Part shown: one piece after another, positions 1 to 8,776 of the stretch
Position numbering within the stretch: the stretch's first letter is position 1
Layout: every line of letters starts with the position of its first letter
NCBI GenBank assembly: GCA_011763485.2
Contig: JAANSK020247165.1
Location: forward strand, 1 to 23,627
Length of the DNA: 23,627 nt
Reading direction: 5' to 3'
Origin: Isoetes engelmannii
Lineage: Eukaryota > Streptophyta > Lycopodiopsida > Isoetales > Isoetaceae
Program-made: the position numbers and the translations under genes
Notes under the pieces: model-generated
Databases searched by the model: none
Seen by the model: only the letters and a program-made list of their open reading frames with translations
Told to the model about the DNA's origin: nothing

Positions 1-460
1 ACGGAGCCAGAGGGCACCCCTGGCACACTCCTCTACCCAAGGAAAAGAAATCCGAGGGCTCGCCCTGGCACATCACGGTCGCACGGGCTGACCTGTGCAG
101 CCCCAAAATGCCCTAAAATGCTATTGCACGAGGCTTGCATGTACAGCGAAAATAAAATTAGATTAAGCAAAAACAACACAGTCGGAGTGTTTCAGTCAAC
201 GAAAATCAAGGGCCCAGATAGGGTGCACTCTAGAAATACTATTTAGTAAACCTCATCAAATACGACAACAAAATCATAGAAAAACCATGTGAAAAAACGT
301 ATAAAAATCTAAAAGTAACCCCTGTTATTTTGCTAGATAGTCTTTCTTTGAAGACTCTCTAGCTTCCTTCTTCATCTTTCCCAGAGCCCTTCTGTTTCCA
401 AAGCCTTCTCAACCTTTATTTTTCATGCTTGAAATCCCGACCCTCCTTTGTATATTTGGA
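1..460. other. Non-coding stretch, nothing recognised
   Basis: No open frame longer than chance, no protein motif and no RNA gene could be recognised here. The first 130 bases are GC-richer than the rest. It may be a remnant of the body of element E, whose primer site and LTR lie to the right, but no gag or pol motif supports that. Confidence 0.4.
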
Positions 461-461
461 C

Positions 462-500
462 ATTCTAGAATGGGGCTCGCATGAAAATGACAAAAACTCC
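462..500. repeat. Short dispersed repeat related to 1172-1213
   Basis: This stretch (ATTCTAGAAT, then a GGGCTC.CATGAAAA core, then GACAAAAACT) recurs with a few changes and small gaps at 1172-1213, directly beside the larger repeat copy 990-1173. It suggests that a duplicated block once extended further left. No coding meaning was seen. Confidence 0.5.
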
Positions 501-866
501 ATAGATAGGCTTCTCATTCATCTCTCAACAGATTTGCTACAATGGTGGATAGTGGGTAGCCGCACACATGCGAACTACCCACAAAGAAAAAATAAAGGGA
601 ATATCCAATTATATCACTTGGACCCCAAAAAATTACAATGCTAATAGATGTTGGTTTTTGTACCTGCCGAAAGCCTATCACCGGGATTAAAAAACCCCGC
701 CTTTTCGGGTTTTCGAGGAAAAACCCTAGTGATAAGCCGTCGGCAAGGGGCTTTGACAAACGTATGGCTAAAAAATCGCTCCCAAAAAACCCAAGAATGG
801 AGAAGTCGAAGGTGTTGCCGCTTGCTAACCTGTACCTGCACATCACCAACACTAAAACACAAGAGT

Positions 867-951
867 AAAACCTCGAAAAGCGAGGGGTTGTTCAGACATG
901 CCACGCCACAAAAACCTCGAAAAGCGAGGGGCTGGTCACGCGTGCCACGCG
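867..951. repeat. Two tandem ~44-bp units with small hairpins
   Basis: Two units beginning AAAACCTCGAAAAGCGAGGG start at 867 and 911. Each contains a 5-bp stem, CCTCG/CGAGG, around an AAAAG loop, followed by a similar GCCACGC-ending tail. A diverged element in reverse sense (CCTTTTCGGGTTTTCGAGG) lies at about 702-720. This is non-coding; function unknown. Confidence 0.6.
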
Positions 952-989
952 AAAAATAGAATAACAATAAGTTAAGGGGGGAGGGTGGG

Positions 990-1173
990 TTCAAAGAGGA
1001 GAAGAGAACATTGTACTGCTGAGAGACAACGAGGAAGCGTCGATGAGATGCTGCTGAAGAACCACGCCTAAAATAGCGATCTCCCACCAGAGAATGCATG
1101 CAATGCATGCATGCGAGACATGCATGCTCGCCCCCTTCTAGAATCTCGATCCGATGGCTCGGATCGATGCCAT
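990..1173. repeat. Direct repeat copy R1 (~184 bp)
   Basis: R1 is nearly identical to R2 at 1371-1556, from the TTCAAAgAGgAGAAGAG start to the GGATCGATGCCAT end. It includes a purine/pyrimidine-alternating palindromic stretch built from ATGCATGC. The offset between copies is about 382 bp. The minus-strand reading of R2 runs into the ATG that follows the primer site of element E, so the repeat is probably a duplicated part of that element's leader. Confidence 0.8.
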
Positions 1174-1370
1174 TCTATAGAATTGGGCTCACATGAAAAC
1201 GACAAAAACTTCCGAAAAGAAGAGAACTTTCTCTAGCAAACGGGATTGGGGACGAGGATCAAAGGATAAAGGCCAAAGAAGAGGTAAAGCTGAGAAGGAA
1301 CATGCCATAGCATGACAAGAGACGCCAAATTGTTCAAGCCAAGTAGAGAGAAGCCCCTTCCCCGCCTGGA

Positions 1371-1556
1371 TTCAAAAAGAAGAGAAGAGAACAGTGTACT
1401 GCTGAGAGACGACGAGTAAGCGCCGATGAGATGCTGCTGAAGAACCACGCCTAAAATAGCGATCTCCCACCAGAAAATGCATGCAATGCATGCATGCGAG
1501 ACATGCTTGCTCGCCCCCTTCTAGAATTTCGATCCGATGGCTCGGATCGATGCCAT
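1371..1556. repeat. Direct repeat copy R2 (~186 bp)
   Basis: Second copy of the repeat described at 990-1173; the two differ by roughly a dozen substitutions and one short indel. R2 is the copy that stays next to the leader and primer site of element E on the minus strand. Confidence 0.8.
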
Positions 1557-1593
1557 CATGTAATATTGAAGCAGCAACTTTATTGGATGCCAT
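1500..1593 (-). pseudogene. Possible start of the gag frame of element E
   Basis: On the minus strand an ATG at 1593-1591 lies 25 bases downstream of the primer site of element E and opens with MASNKVAASILHDG, then a run ending in RIEILEG. A short leader and a start near the primer site are usual for copia gag. After about 30 residues the frame enters the R1/R2 repeat, becomes Cys/His/Arg-rich and shows no UBN2-type gag or zinc-knuckle motif. The true gag body is therefore missing, and the call rests on position alone. Confidence 0.3.
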
Positions 1594-1617
1594 CTCTCCC
1601 TTTTGGACTCAAAAAAT

Positions 1618-1629
1618 GCTCTGGTACCA
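1618..1629 (-). promoter_or_regulatory. Primer binding site of element E (initiator tRNA-Met)
   Basis: The minus strand reads TGGTACCAGAGC, one mismatch from TGGTATCAGAGC, the complement of the 3' end of plant initiator tRNA-Met used by many copia elements. It follows the LTR end (TTTCTAACA) after a 2-base spacer. This defines element E as a minus-strand LTR retrotransposon. Confidence 0.8.
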
Positions 1630-1631
1630 CT

Positions 1632-2076
1632 TGTTAGAAACAGAAGCTTTTGAGTCCGGGATTTGAACCCAGATAGTAATACCAAAGCTCAATCTCGTTC
1701 GCTCTTCTCCCATTGACCTCCTTTTTTCACAAGATCTTCACATCATACAAGATCTTCCAGCATATATAAATCCACAAAGGATGGATAAGTACACGGTTCT
1801 GCCACTGATAGTCACAACCACAGACTTATAGGAGACTCTTCAGCATACATAAATCCACAAAGGATGGGTAAACACGCAGTTCTGCACACTGATATTCAAT
1901 CACAACGAGATAACCACAGAGGTAATATTGAACAAAAAACACAACATATCAAAATATCTCCAAATTCAATTTACTGGCAACGGCAGCTCAAAGCCAGACC
2001 ACACAGTTTCGGTACTCCTGTAGAGCAAACTCGGCTATTCACAAAACCTCTTCCATCAGATTCGATTTGTCTTCCA
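1632..2076 (-). mobile_element. Element E 5' LTR, 3' part (interrupted by element A)
   Basis: On the plus strand this piece begins TGTTAGAAAC, the complement of an LTR ending in TTTCTAACA, next to a primer site. It runs to 2076, where element A is inserted. The other part of the LTR continues at 6719. A Pol III B-box-like sequence (GGTTCAAATCC on the minus strand) lies at 1659-1669. No protein is encoded. No second copy of this LTR is in the window, so the length (about 738 bp when the halves are added and the duplicated 5 bp counted once) rests on termini, not on alignment. Confidence 0.65.
2072..2076. repeat. Target site duplication TTCCA, left of element A
   Basis: TTCCA immediately left of the left LTR of element A matches TTCCA at 6719-6723 immediately right of its other LTR. 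Five base pairs is the standard copia duplication size. Confidence 0.75.
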
Positions 2077-2309
2077 TTTTGAGATATGAATCTAACAAGG
2101 CAAACAGAGAACTAGATTGATATACAAAAAGAGGTGCAACAGAGACACAAGCAGGTCCTCAAGATCTGCCATTAAGTAACGCTCTACTTAACTGACTCTT
2201 AATTGACTGACGTTTCTATGATGCCAAAATAGGAACTAATAAGTAAATCTAATGATTCTAACTGCTTCTTTATTGGACGAGATTCTTGCAATTACTGCAT
2301 TCTGCAACA
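2077..2309 (-). repeat. Element A 3' LTR (233 bp)
   Basis: Aligns with 6429-6718 along its length. Compared with that copy it lacks a block of about 81 bases that starts after ACACAAGCAGG, and it carries about 24 extra bases (TAACTGACTCTTAATTGACT and following) near 2185-2210. In element orientation it begins TGTTGCAGAATGC and ends CATATCTCAAAA. Confidence 0.9.
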
Positions 2310-2320
2310 CTCCCACTCAG
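2310..2320 (-). promoter_or_regulatory. Polypurine tract of element A
   Basis: The minus strand reads CTGAGTGGGAG directly before the 3' LTR. A purine-rich run in this position is the usual plus-strand DNA primer in LTR retrotransposons. Confidence 0.6.
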
Positions 2321-2366
2321 TGATTGGAGGGATCTTGGTGTGTCTCTGTTGCAAAATTTCCCCCAC

Positions 2367-5300
2367 TCAGAGGCATACCAGCTGGATGAAGTCAATGAAC
2401 TTGGCAAATTTGGGACGTGCCAAGGGCTTGGTGAGCATGTCTGCTGGCATTTCTTCAGTGCACAAATACTTGAGAGTGATGATACCTTGTTCAAGCAGCT
2501 CACGAATGAAATGAAACCTGATATCTATGTGCTTCATACGTCAATGGAGAACAAGATTTTTGGCAACTGCAATGGCACCTTGATTGTCAACATGAATGGT
2601 CAGCCCGATGGAAGAACTGATGCCGATTTCAGTGCTGAGACGTTGCAACCAAATTGCTTCCTTACTAGCATGAGCAAGAGCAATGTATTCTGCTTCAGTT
2701 GTGGAAAGAGCAACACACTTTTGTTTGCTGCTACTCCAACTTATGGCAGCTCTTGCAAGGCAAAAAATGAAGCCAGAAATGGAGTGACGGTCATTCTGAT
2801 CACTGGCCCAATCTGCATCAGAGTATCCGGTGATGAAGGGAGAGGCATTGGCTTGGTAGAGAAGACCATGGGATGAACTGCCAGCAAGGTAGCGTAGGAT
2901 GCGCTTCAATGAAACACAATGGGAATGTTTGGGATCCAGACTGAATTGATTGAGCTTACATACAGGGAAGGAGAGGTTTGGACGAGTACAAGTAGCAGCA
3001 AAGTTGAGCAATCCAAGAATAATACGGTAATTGGCATGGATGTGCTGAAGAGAGGATGAGTATGGTGGATCAGAATTGAGCAAAGACTCCAGGTTCAAGA
3101 GGAGTGGTGACGGGATTGCAATTCATGAGTGAAAAACGGTAGTGAATGTCTTGAATGTATCCGCTTTGATGCAAGTGAAGGGTCCCTTTGGCATGGTCAT
3201 AAAGAGCAAGGAGGTCATTGAGGTCAGCAGCAAGGATCAATAAGTCATCAACATACACTAATATGATGAGGAGAGGAGTGGATGAAGAGCGATAGACACT
3301 GGGATCAGAAGGAGAGCAGGAGAATTTAAGATAGAGCAGGGTCTCATCAAGTTTGGCATACCAGGATCTCGAAGCTTGCTTGAGGCCATAGAGGGCTTTG
3401 TGAAGGCAGCATACTTTCTGCGGAGCAAGTGGATCAGTGAAACCTTGGGGCTGCTCAATGTAAATTTCCTCTTGAACATCTCCATGAAGAAAAGCATTGT
3501 TGACGTCCATTTGATGGATATGAAGCTTATTCAAGACTGCAAAAGCAAGGATTAGTCGAATAGAAGGCATTTTAGCAACGGGAGCAAAAGTCTCCTCATA
3601 ATCAAGGCCTTCAATTTGAGTGAAGCCTTTAGCCACTAGGCGAGCTTTGAACCGGTCGATTTCTCCATTGGAAGTGTATTTGATGCGAAAGACCCATCTG
3701 CAACCAATGACTGTACGATTAGGAGGCCTGGGAACTAGTGACCAAGTTTTGGTCTCATGGATAGAGGCAAGTTCTGCCTGCATTGCCTGTAACCACTCTT
3801 TACTGTGTGCATTATTCATGGCTTGAGAAAAAGTATGAGGTTCCAAAGGATGGTCTTCAACAGAGAAGTCATAGTCTGCTGCCCAAACAGGAGGCCGTTT
3901 GATGCGAGATGGGCGAGTGACAGGAGGGGGAACTGGAATGGTAGATGGAGGTTCTGCAAGAGAAGATGGATTGGGAACATCAAGAGGCTGCAACAGGTTA
4001 TCAGAGGGTGGAAGTTGTGTAGATTCAAGTGGTGCAGGCTCACCAGAAGAGGGAAGCGGAAGGCAGACATCAATTGAAAGATCAGGCAGAGGCAAGGAAA
4101 TGGGTGCAGAAGGAGGAGGATAACAAGGCTCGAATTCATTAAACTTTGCATGGCATGTGACAAGTAATTTCTTGGCCTCAAGGTGGTACAGACGATAGGC
4201 CTTGGAATTGGTTGAGTAACCAAGAAACATGCATGGGACAGCTTGGGCATCAATCTTGGATCTATGGGCAGAAGGTATGTGAGCAAATGCCTTGCATCCA
4301 AATACACGTAAGTCTTTGAGAGAAACAGGGTGTCCGGTCCAAATTTCTTCTGGGATCTGAAAATCAAGACTGGAATGGGGCATGCGATTCAACAAGTAGG
4401 CTGCAGTATGGATGGCTTCACCCCAGAAAGAATTTGGAACATGCATGGTAATCAACAGGGAATGGGCTATGTCCAAGAGAAATGAAATGAAATGAAATGT
4501 TTTATTTCCGCCTATGAGAGCACGATTGACACGTTCTGCTCTTCCATTTTGTTCTGGAGAATAAGGGGAAGATACCTCATGTCTGATTCCATTTGTTGAA
4601 CAAAAAACAGCAAAGGACTTGGAATTGAACTCCCCTCCACCATCACTCCGAACAGTGACAAGTCTGGAAGCAGTATATCGTTCCATTTCTGAGACAAAGT
4701 GAGTGAAGGCCAAGAAGGCTTCAGATTTTCGCTGTAACAGTTGGACAGAGAGGCACCTGCTATGTCATCAAGAAAAGTGATGATGTATTGAGCTCCTCCT
4801 ATTGTTGCAGGCCGAATTAGGCCACATATGTCTGTATGGACAAGCGCAAGACAATGGGAAGCCCGCGAGGAGGAATTGGCAAAGGATGAACGAGAGTTCT
4901 TGCTTGTGAGACAGAGATTGCATGGTATATGAGAAGGCATGTCCTTGAGAAGACCTCTTTGTACCAAGTGTTGAACACGAGATGCTCCAGGATGCCCAAG
5001 TCGGTAGTGCCACAGGGATTTTGGATCAATATCAGAGGTGACAAGGCTGGCAGATTCAGAGATGGAAGGAAAGCCACTGATCTGATACAGGTTGCCAAGG
5101 CGACGTCCAGACAAGAGGACTTTGTCATAAGCATTGCGAACATGACAAGAATCTTGGGTGAACTGTACCAGCAGACCTGCATCTGTAAGGCGACTGACAG
5201 ATAGAAGACTTTTTTTTTGCAAACCTGGTACATAAAGAACGTCTCTGATATGCTTTGTTACTCTTGAGGGAAGTTGGATTACTACAGTGCCAGTAGCAAT

Positions 5301-6341
5301 TCCAAATTGCTGAGAATGGTCTCCCATCTTGACCGGTCTAGCAATGCTCCAAGGATTGTAAGTAACAAAGTTGGAACGAATGGGGGTCATGTGGCTGGTG
5401 GCTCCAGAGTCAAGAAACCAAGCAGGAACAAGGCCAGGTGAGGTATCTTGAACTGCATAAAAAAAATCCATGTGAACATCCTCAGCCATGCAATTTTCAT
5501 CTTCAACTATATTGCATTGCTCTGGTGTAGAGGAGCGTGATGCAGAAACTGGACTGGGAGCAGGGCATTCTTTGGCATAGTGTCCTGTCACATGGCATTT
5601 GTGACAGCGAACAGTATTCTTGTCAGGCCTGGATCGCCTAGTGTTTGATCTCTTGGGCTCCCTTTTGGAATCAACAATCATGAGTTGGTCTGTCTGAGAG
5701 GAAAGAGTGGCAACCATCAAGGAATCAGCTTTAACCTTTGACTTAGCTTGTTGCTGCCGAAGAGATTCTTGTTGAACACGATCTAAGGCTGCTTCAAATG
5801 TGTGATTATCAATGCTCCCTTGGAGATTGACTACCAGGCTTGAAAAAGAATCAGGCAGACTGTTAATGAGGAGGCAGACTTTCTCATCCTCTGTAACTTG
5901 GGTGCCTGTTGCATCAAGATCATCAACAAGCTCCTTCATTTTGCAGATGTGCTCAGTTACATCACCATCTTCTGCCAATTTCAATCCATACAATTGATTG
6001 CGGAGAAGAACCCTTTGAGAGGCATTTCGTGATGCATAGTGGTGCTCAAGCAAGCGCATGATTTCCCTGCTTATCTGGGCACCTTTGACGAGACGAGCTG
6101 GAGTGTCGTCCAATCCCTGGCAGAGCCACAGTTTTGCCTTTCGATCCTTTTCAGGATTAAAGGCCAAATCCAAAACGGGCCCTTCACCATTGAACGGCTC
6201 TTGAGGATCCACGACCTCCCATAGGTCATGATCCTCCAGCAGCATGCGAATCCGCCATTTTCACATCTGGAAATCCTTGCCACTAAACTTCGGAATCGTT
6301 CTAAAAGTGGCATGCGATGAGAGGACATTTGCAGGATCCAT
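2367..6341 (-). pseudogene. Element A gag-pol polyprotein (broken)
   Basis: The original frame starts at an ATG at 6341-6339 (MDPANVL) and ends at a TGA at 2369-2367. In order: a UBN2-type gag; a zinc knuckle, CHKCHVTGHYAKEC; protease with DSGATSHM (DSGAT codons at 5411-5397); pre-integrase with LWHYRLGHPG; integrase with HTDICG, then TVRSDGGGEF and SPEQNGRAERVN; RT with RLVAKGFTQ, MDVNNAFLHG, LYGLKQ and YVDD (3255-3244); RNase H with SDADWA, STTEAEYIA and a terminal LTKPLARPKF. Lesions: TGA in place of a Trp codon at 6263-6261; loss of one base near 4765 in the integrase (after FLDD); an RT deletion of some 25 residues soon after YVDD; a frameshift near 3088; TGA at 2543-2541. The frames between lesions are long, so decay is moderate. 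Confidence 0.92.
4480..4499. repeat. (AAATG)4 microsatellite inside the integrase of element A
   Basis: Four perfect AAATG units. On the minus strand they read within the integrase after RVNRALIGGNKT as FHFISF, followed by LLDIAHSLL. Related copia integrases usually go directly into this helix, so the repeat looks like an in-frame expansion. Confidence 0.7.
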
Positions 6342-6414
6342 GGGTCAGAAAGGAAAGGAAGAAAGAAAAGAGGCTTTCTTTGCTTGCGGCTAATGCGGCT
6401 CCTTCAAGCGATGC

Positions 6415-6428
6415 GTGGGCCCATAACC
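6415..6428 (-). promoter_or_regulatory. Primer binding site of element A: half-tRNA (initiator Met anticodon arm)
   Basis: Directly after the 5' LTR the minus strand reads GGTTATGGGCCCAC. This complements the anticodon stem-loop of plant initiator tRNA-Met (GTGGGCCCATAACC, containing the CAT anticodon), not its 3' end. Drosophila copia is known to prime from a tRNA-iMet fragment cleaved in the anticodon loop, with a very similar site. Elements B, C and E in this window use the ordinary 3'-end site. Confidence 0.8.
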
Positions 6429-6718
6429 TTTTGAGATATGAATCTAACAAGGCAAACAGAGAACTAGATTGATATGCAAAAGGAGGTACAACAGAGACAC
6501 AAGCAGGCGAGTACTCAGTGATCTGCGCCTGAGGTCATGAAAACAAGAAAGAAAGCGATCAGGGGTACACACAAACTGATGCGTTGTGTCCTCAAGATCT
6601 GCCATTAAGTAATGCTCTACATTTCTATGATGCCAAAATAGGAACTAACAAGTAAATCTAATGATTCTAACTGCTTCTTTGTTGGACGAGATTCCTGCAA
6701 TTACTGCATTCTGCAACA
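6429..6718 (-). repeat. Element A 5' LTR (290 bp)
   Basis: Aligns with 2077-2309. It is the longer copy, with an extra stretch of about 81 bases after ACACAAGCAGG. In element orientation it starts TGTTGCAGAATGC and ends TCTCAAAA, right before the primer site. Confidence 0.9.
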
Positions 6719-6723
6719 TTCCA
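6719..6723. repeat. Target site duplication TTCCA, right of element A
   Basis: Matches 2072-2076 exactly and directly abuts the TG start (plus-strand CA end) of the 5' LTR of element A. Confidence 0.75.
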
Positions 6724-6891
6724 AAGGCTCTGATCACCTGCGGATTACAATAACTTGTGAATTGGCAGGGCAAACATCAGCTTACAGGTCGCGGCCCCCG
6801 TTCAGACGCTACCATTCAGATGCTTTCAACAAAAAACTCTCAACTCTTGCCTTTCTCTTTCCCGTATTTATTTTTAGCCTCCTTCTTTTCT

Positions 6892-6899
6892 TTTATATA
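6892..6899 (-). promoter_or_regulatory. TATA box of the element E LTR
   Basis: TATATAAA on the minus strand, about 115 bases into the LTR, followed by a purine-rich stretch. The position is reasonable for the U3 promoter. Confidence 0.45.
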
Positions 6900-7015
6900 C
6901 CACCTACATGCAGAACTTCATCGAGATCATTTCCATGTGTCACCAAGTCTATTTGCCATATGTATCTAAGCAATATATTACCATATAGGCATGTGCCAAT
7001 GATAAAATTCCAACA

Positions 7016-7630
7016 CTTAATCCAAACCTTTTGTTCAACCATTTTGGTCAAACTTTTTGTTCAACCCTTAGTCTAAAATCCCATCCAGGCTCATTGAGAA
7101 GTCGCGAGGTGAGTTCTTAACAATGTTTGAATTGAAACGCACTTATTTAAGAAGTGCGTTTGAAAGATTCCTCTTAAAAATTTTGAAATTTCTAAAATGG
7201 CCTAAAAAGGGACCCATTTCGTACCTCTAGTATAATGATTTACAAAAATGCCTTAAAAAGCAGCTCTCCAGAAGAGTTATAGTTTAGGAAAGAAGAAAAA
7301 AATTAAGGTCATCATTTTTTAGGGAAAAACAACTACTGTAAAAGAAAATAATTATTAAGAGGAAGTTTCCTTTGAGGAATGTAGATGCTTTGCATCTTGT
7401 TAGTAGAAACTTTGTGCGTTGGTAGTTACAGAGAAAAAAAAATTGGTCTAATAAATTTGGCTAAACGACCCAGTTGACCCAAAACAAGAACTAAAACAAA
7501 CATTTTAAATTACTAGGTCCCATGGAAGACAAGAAATTCTTATTCTCTAAGTAATTTTTACAATAAAGTTATAAAGCTACCTCTATAACTAATTAGTAAG
7601 TAGTGGTAAAAAATGTGTTTATCATGTTGT
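7016..7630. other. AT-rich non-coding stretch
   Basis: No open frame, protein motif, RNA or clear repeat was recognised. Two short copies of a TTTTGTTCAACC phrase occur at about 7028-7065. Confidence 0.5.
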
Positions 7631-7885
7631 TTACTTAGGTCGTTCTTCCCAGTCAACTGGCCTTTCATAACCTTTTGCAGTCTCTTGAGAGGACACGAAA
7701 CCTGAACTCTTCATGTCTCCCTGTGATAGGAAGCTAAATTGTTGCCCACTTCCTTCACCAGCTTTATGGTTGGGTGGGTGCATATGTGAGGCTATATGTG
7801 TGGCCCCCTTTTTTAATTTTGGTAAAACTAATCTAGCTTCTTGATTTGCGAGGTCATCTTTACCGTCCCAATTAGGGTGGGTCAA
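7631..7885 (-). CDS. Unrecognised 84-codon open frame
   Basis: A minus-strand frame from an ATG at 7885 to a TAA at 7631, beginning MTHPNWDGKDDLANQEARL and ending ERPVDWEERPK. It is polar, has no membrane segment and matches no family I know. Its composition is more protein-like than most chance frames in this region, and it lies on the same strand as the host-gene fragments to its right, so it could be a terminal exon. It could equally be chance. Confidence 0.18.
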   Translation of the reverse strand: MTHPNWDGKDDLANQEARLVLPKLKKGATHIASHMHPPNHKAGEGSGQQFSFLSQGDMKSSGFVSSQETAKGYERPVDWEERPK

Positions 7886-8472
7886 TGATCAATTGAAGAG
7901 ACGGGTGATCTAGGGCACAAATAAAGTTTTTTTAATTGAATATATTTTGTTTACATCTTTATATAAAGGAACCAAAGCTGGATATAACGATCATTTTTAT
8001 TATGTAAGAATGAATATCAACGTGTGTTTATTTCTTAAAAACTCTTGTATGAGTATCAGGGTCCAACAACTATATACTTTGGATATAATTTGCTCAAAGA
8101 TTTATATTGATATATTATATTACAATTTTAACCCATGCTTCGTTCCATCATTTATTGCCAAAATATAAAATAAAACATGGCTTGAACGATTTAGCCAATT
8201 TTTATTACCAAAATAGAAAACAAAGTGCTTAACTATTATAGCAAGGTGTATCATGTCTGAACACATTGGCAAGTAAATGTGTTCAAACTGAAACTCTATT
8301 TGAAATTCTATTTGATGACATGTTTGCCTTTGCCAAGAGCACTCCACCAGATTGTCAAAGCTAATAAACATTTGTTTGAGGCTTTGAATGCATGAATATA
8401 ATCTAAGGACATAAGTCACAATCTCTAATAAACTTCCCGGGTTGGTATTATTTAATGTGGGATGCTGCCTCG
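7886..8472. other. AT-rich non-coding stretch
   Basis: A 128-codon minus-strand frame (8120-8506) runs through it but shows no family motif and ends inside the GTPase-derived repeat. Nothing else was recognised. Confidence 0.4.
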
Positions 8473-8776
8473 CCAGAAACATGGGCCTGCTATAGTAACA
8501 TATCATTTATTGAAACAACATAGCCTCCCGTAAGTTCATGTACATAAAGAATGGCTGTTGGAAAATGCATAACCACAGCAAATGTAAGTTTCTCCAAATT
8601 CTTTTGGTCACCTGATTTCCATACCAGAAACATGGGCCTGCTATAGTACCTGATCATTTAATATTGAAACAACATAGCCTCCCGTAAGGTCATGTACATA
8701 AAGAATGGCTGTTGGCAAATGCATAACCGCAGCAAATGTAAGTTTCTCCAAATTCTTTTGGTCACCTGATTTCCAT
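8473..8776. repeat. Tandem duplication, 151-bp offset
   Basis: Unit 1 (8473-8623) and unit 2 (8624-8776) both run from CCAGAAACATGGGCCTGC to CACCTGATTTCCAT with few differences. On the minus strand each encodes the same GTPase-like segment (EKLTF through VH.LTGGYVVSI), so a piece of a gene fragment has been doubled. Confidence 0.9.

Larger units (their letters stand above)
2077..6718 (-). mobile_element. Element A: complete but defective Ty1/copia LTR retrotransposon
   Basis: This is a 4.6-kb minus-strand element bounded by two related LTRs (5' LTR 6429-6718, 3' LTR 2077-2309) and a TTCCA target duplication. The order gag, protease, integrase, RT, RNase H is that of the copia superfamily. 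A primer site follows the 5' LTR and a purine tract precedes the 3' LTR. It sits inside the LTR of element E. The coding region has nonsense codons, frameshifts and an RT deletion, so it should not move by itself. I could not assign a named lineage by eye. Confidence 0.93.
6719..7015 (-). mobile_element. Element E 5' LTR, 5' part
   Basis: This continues the LTR interrupted at 2076. On the minus strand it would begin at 7015 with TGTTGGAATTTTATC, the same TGTTGGAAT start as the LTRs of B and C. It carries a TATATAAA box at 6899-6892 on the minus strand, as expected for an LTR promoter. The outer boundary is inferred from the terminal motif only. Confidence 0.55.

Noticed and set aside
641-1108. 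155-codon minus-strand open frame
   Set aside because: No family motif, odd composition, and it runs through repeat copy R1 without the repeat's other copy keeping a comparable frame.
1084-1135. Z-DNA or RY-motif regulatory element from the ATGCATGC run
   Set aside because: The alternating sequence is real, but it is part of the duplicated R1/R2 unit and nothing nearby suggests a regulated gene.
1650-1720. tRNA gene near the B-box-like sequence
   Set aside because: The minus strand gives a T-arm-like match only; no acceptor stem, D-arm or anticodon arm could be drawn.
2286-2876. 196-codon plus-strand open frame
   Set aside because: It is antisense to the RNase H region of element A, whose minus-strand reading has clear copia motifs.
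8120-8506. 128-codon minus-strand open frame
   Set aside because: No motif; it crosses from AT-rich DNA into one unit of the GTPase-derived duplication in a different frame from the GTPase reading.
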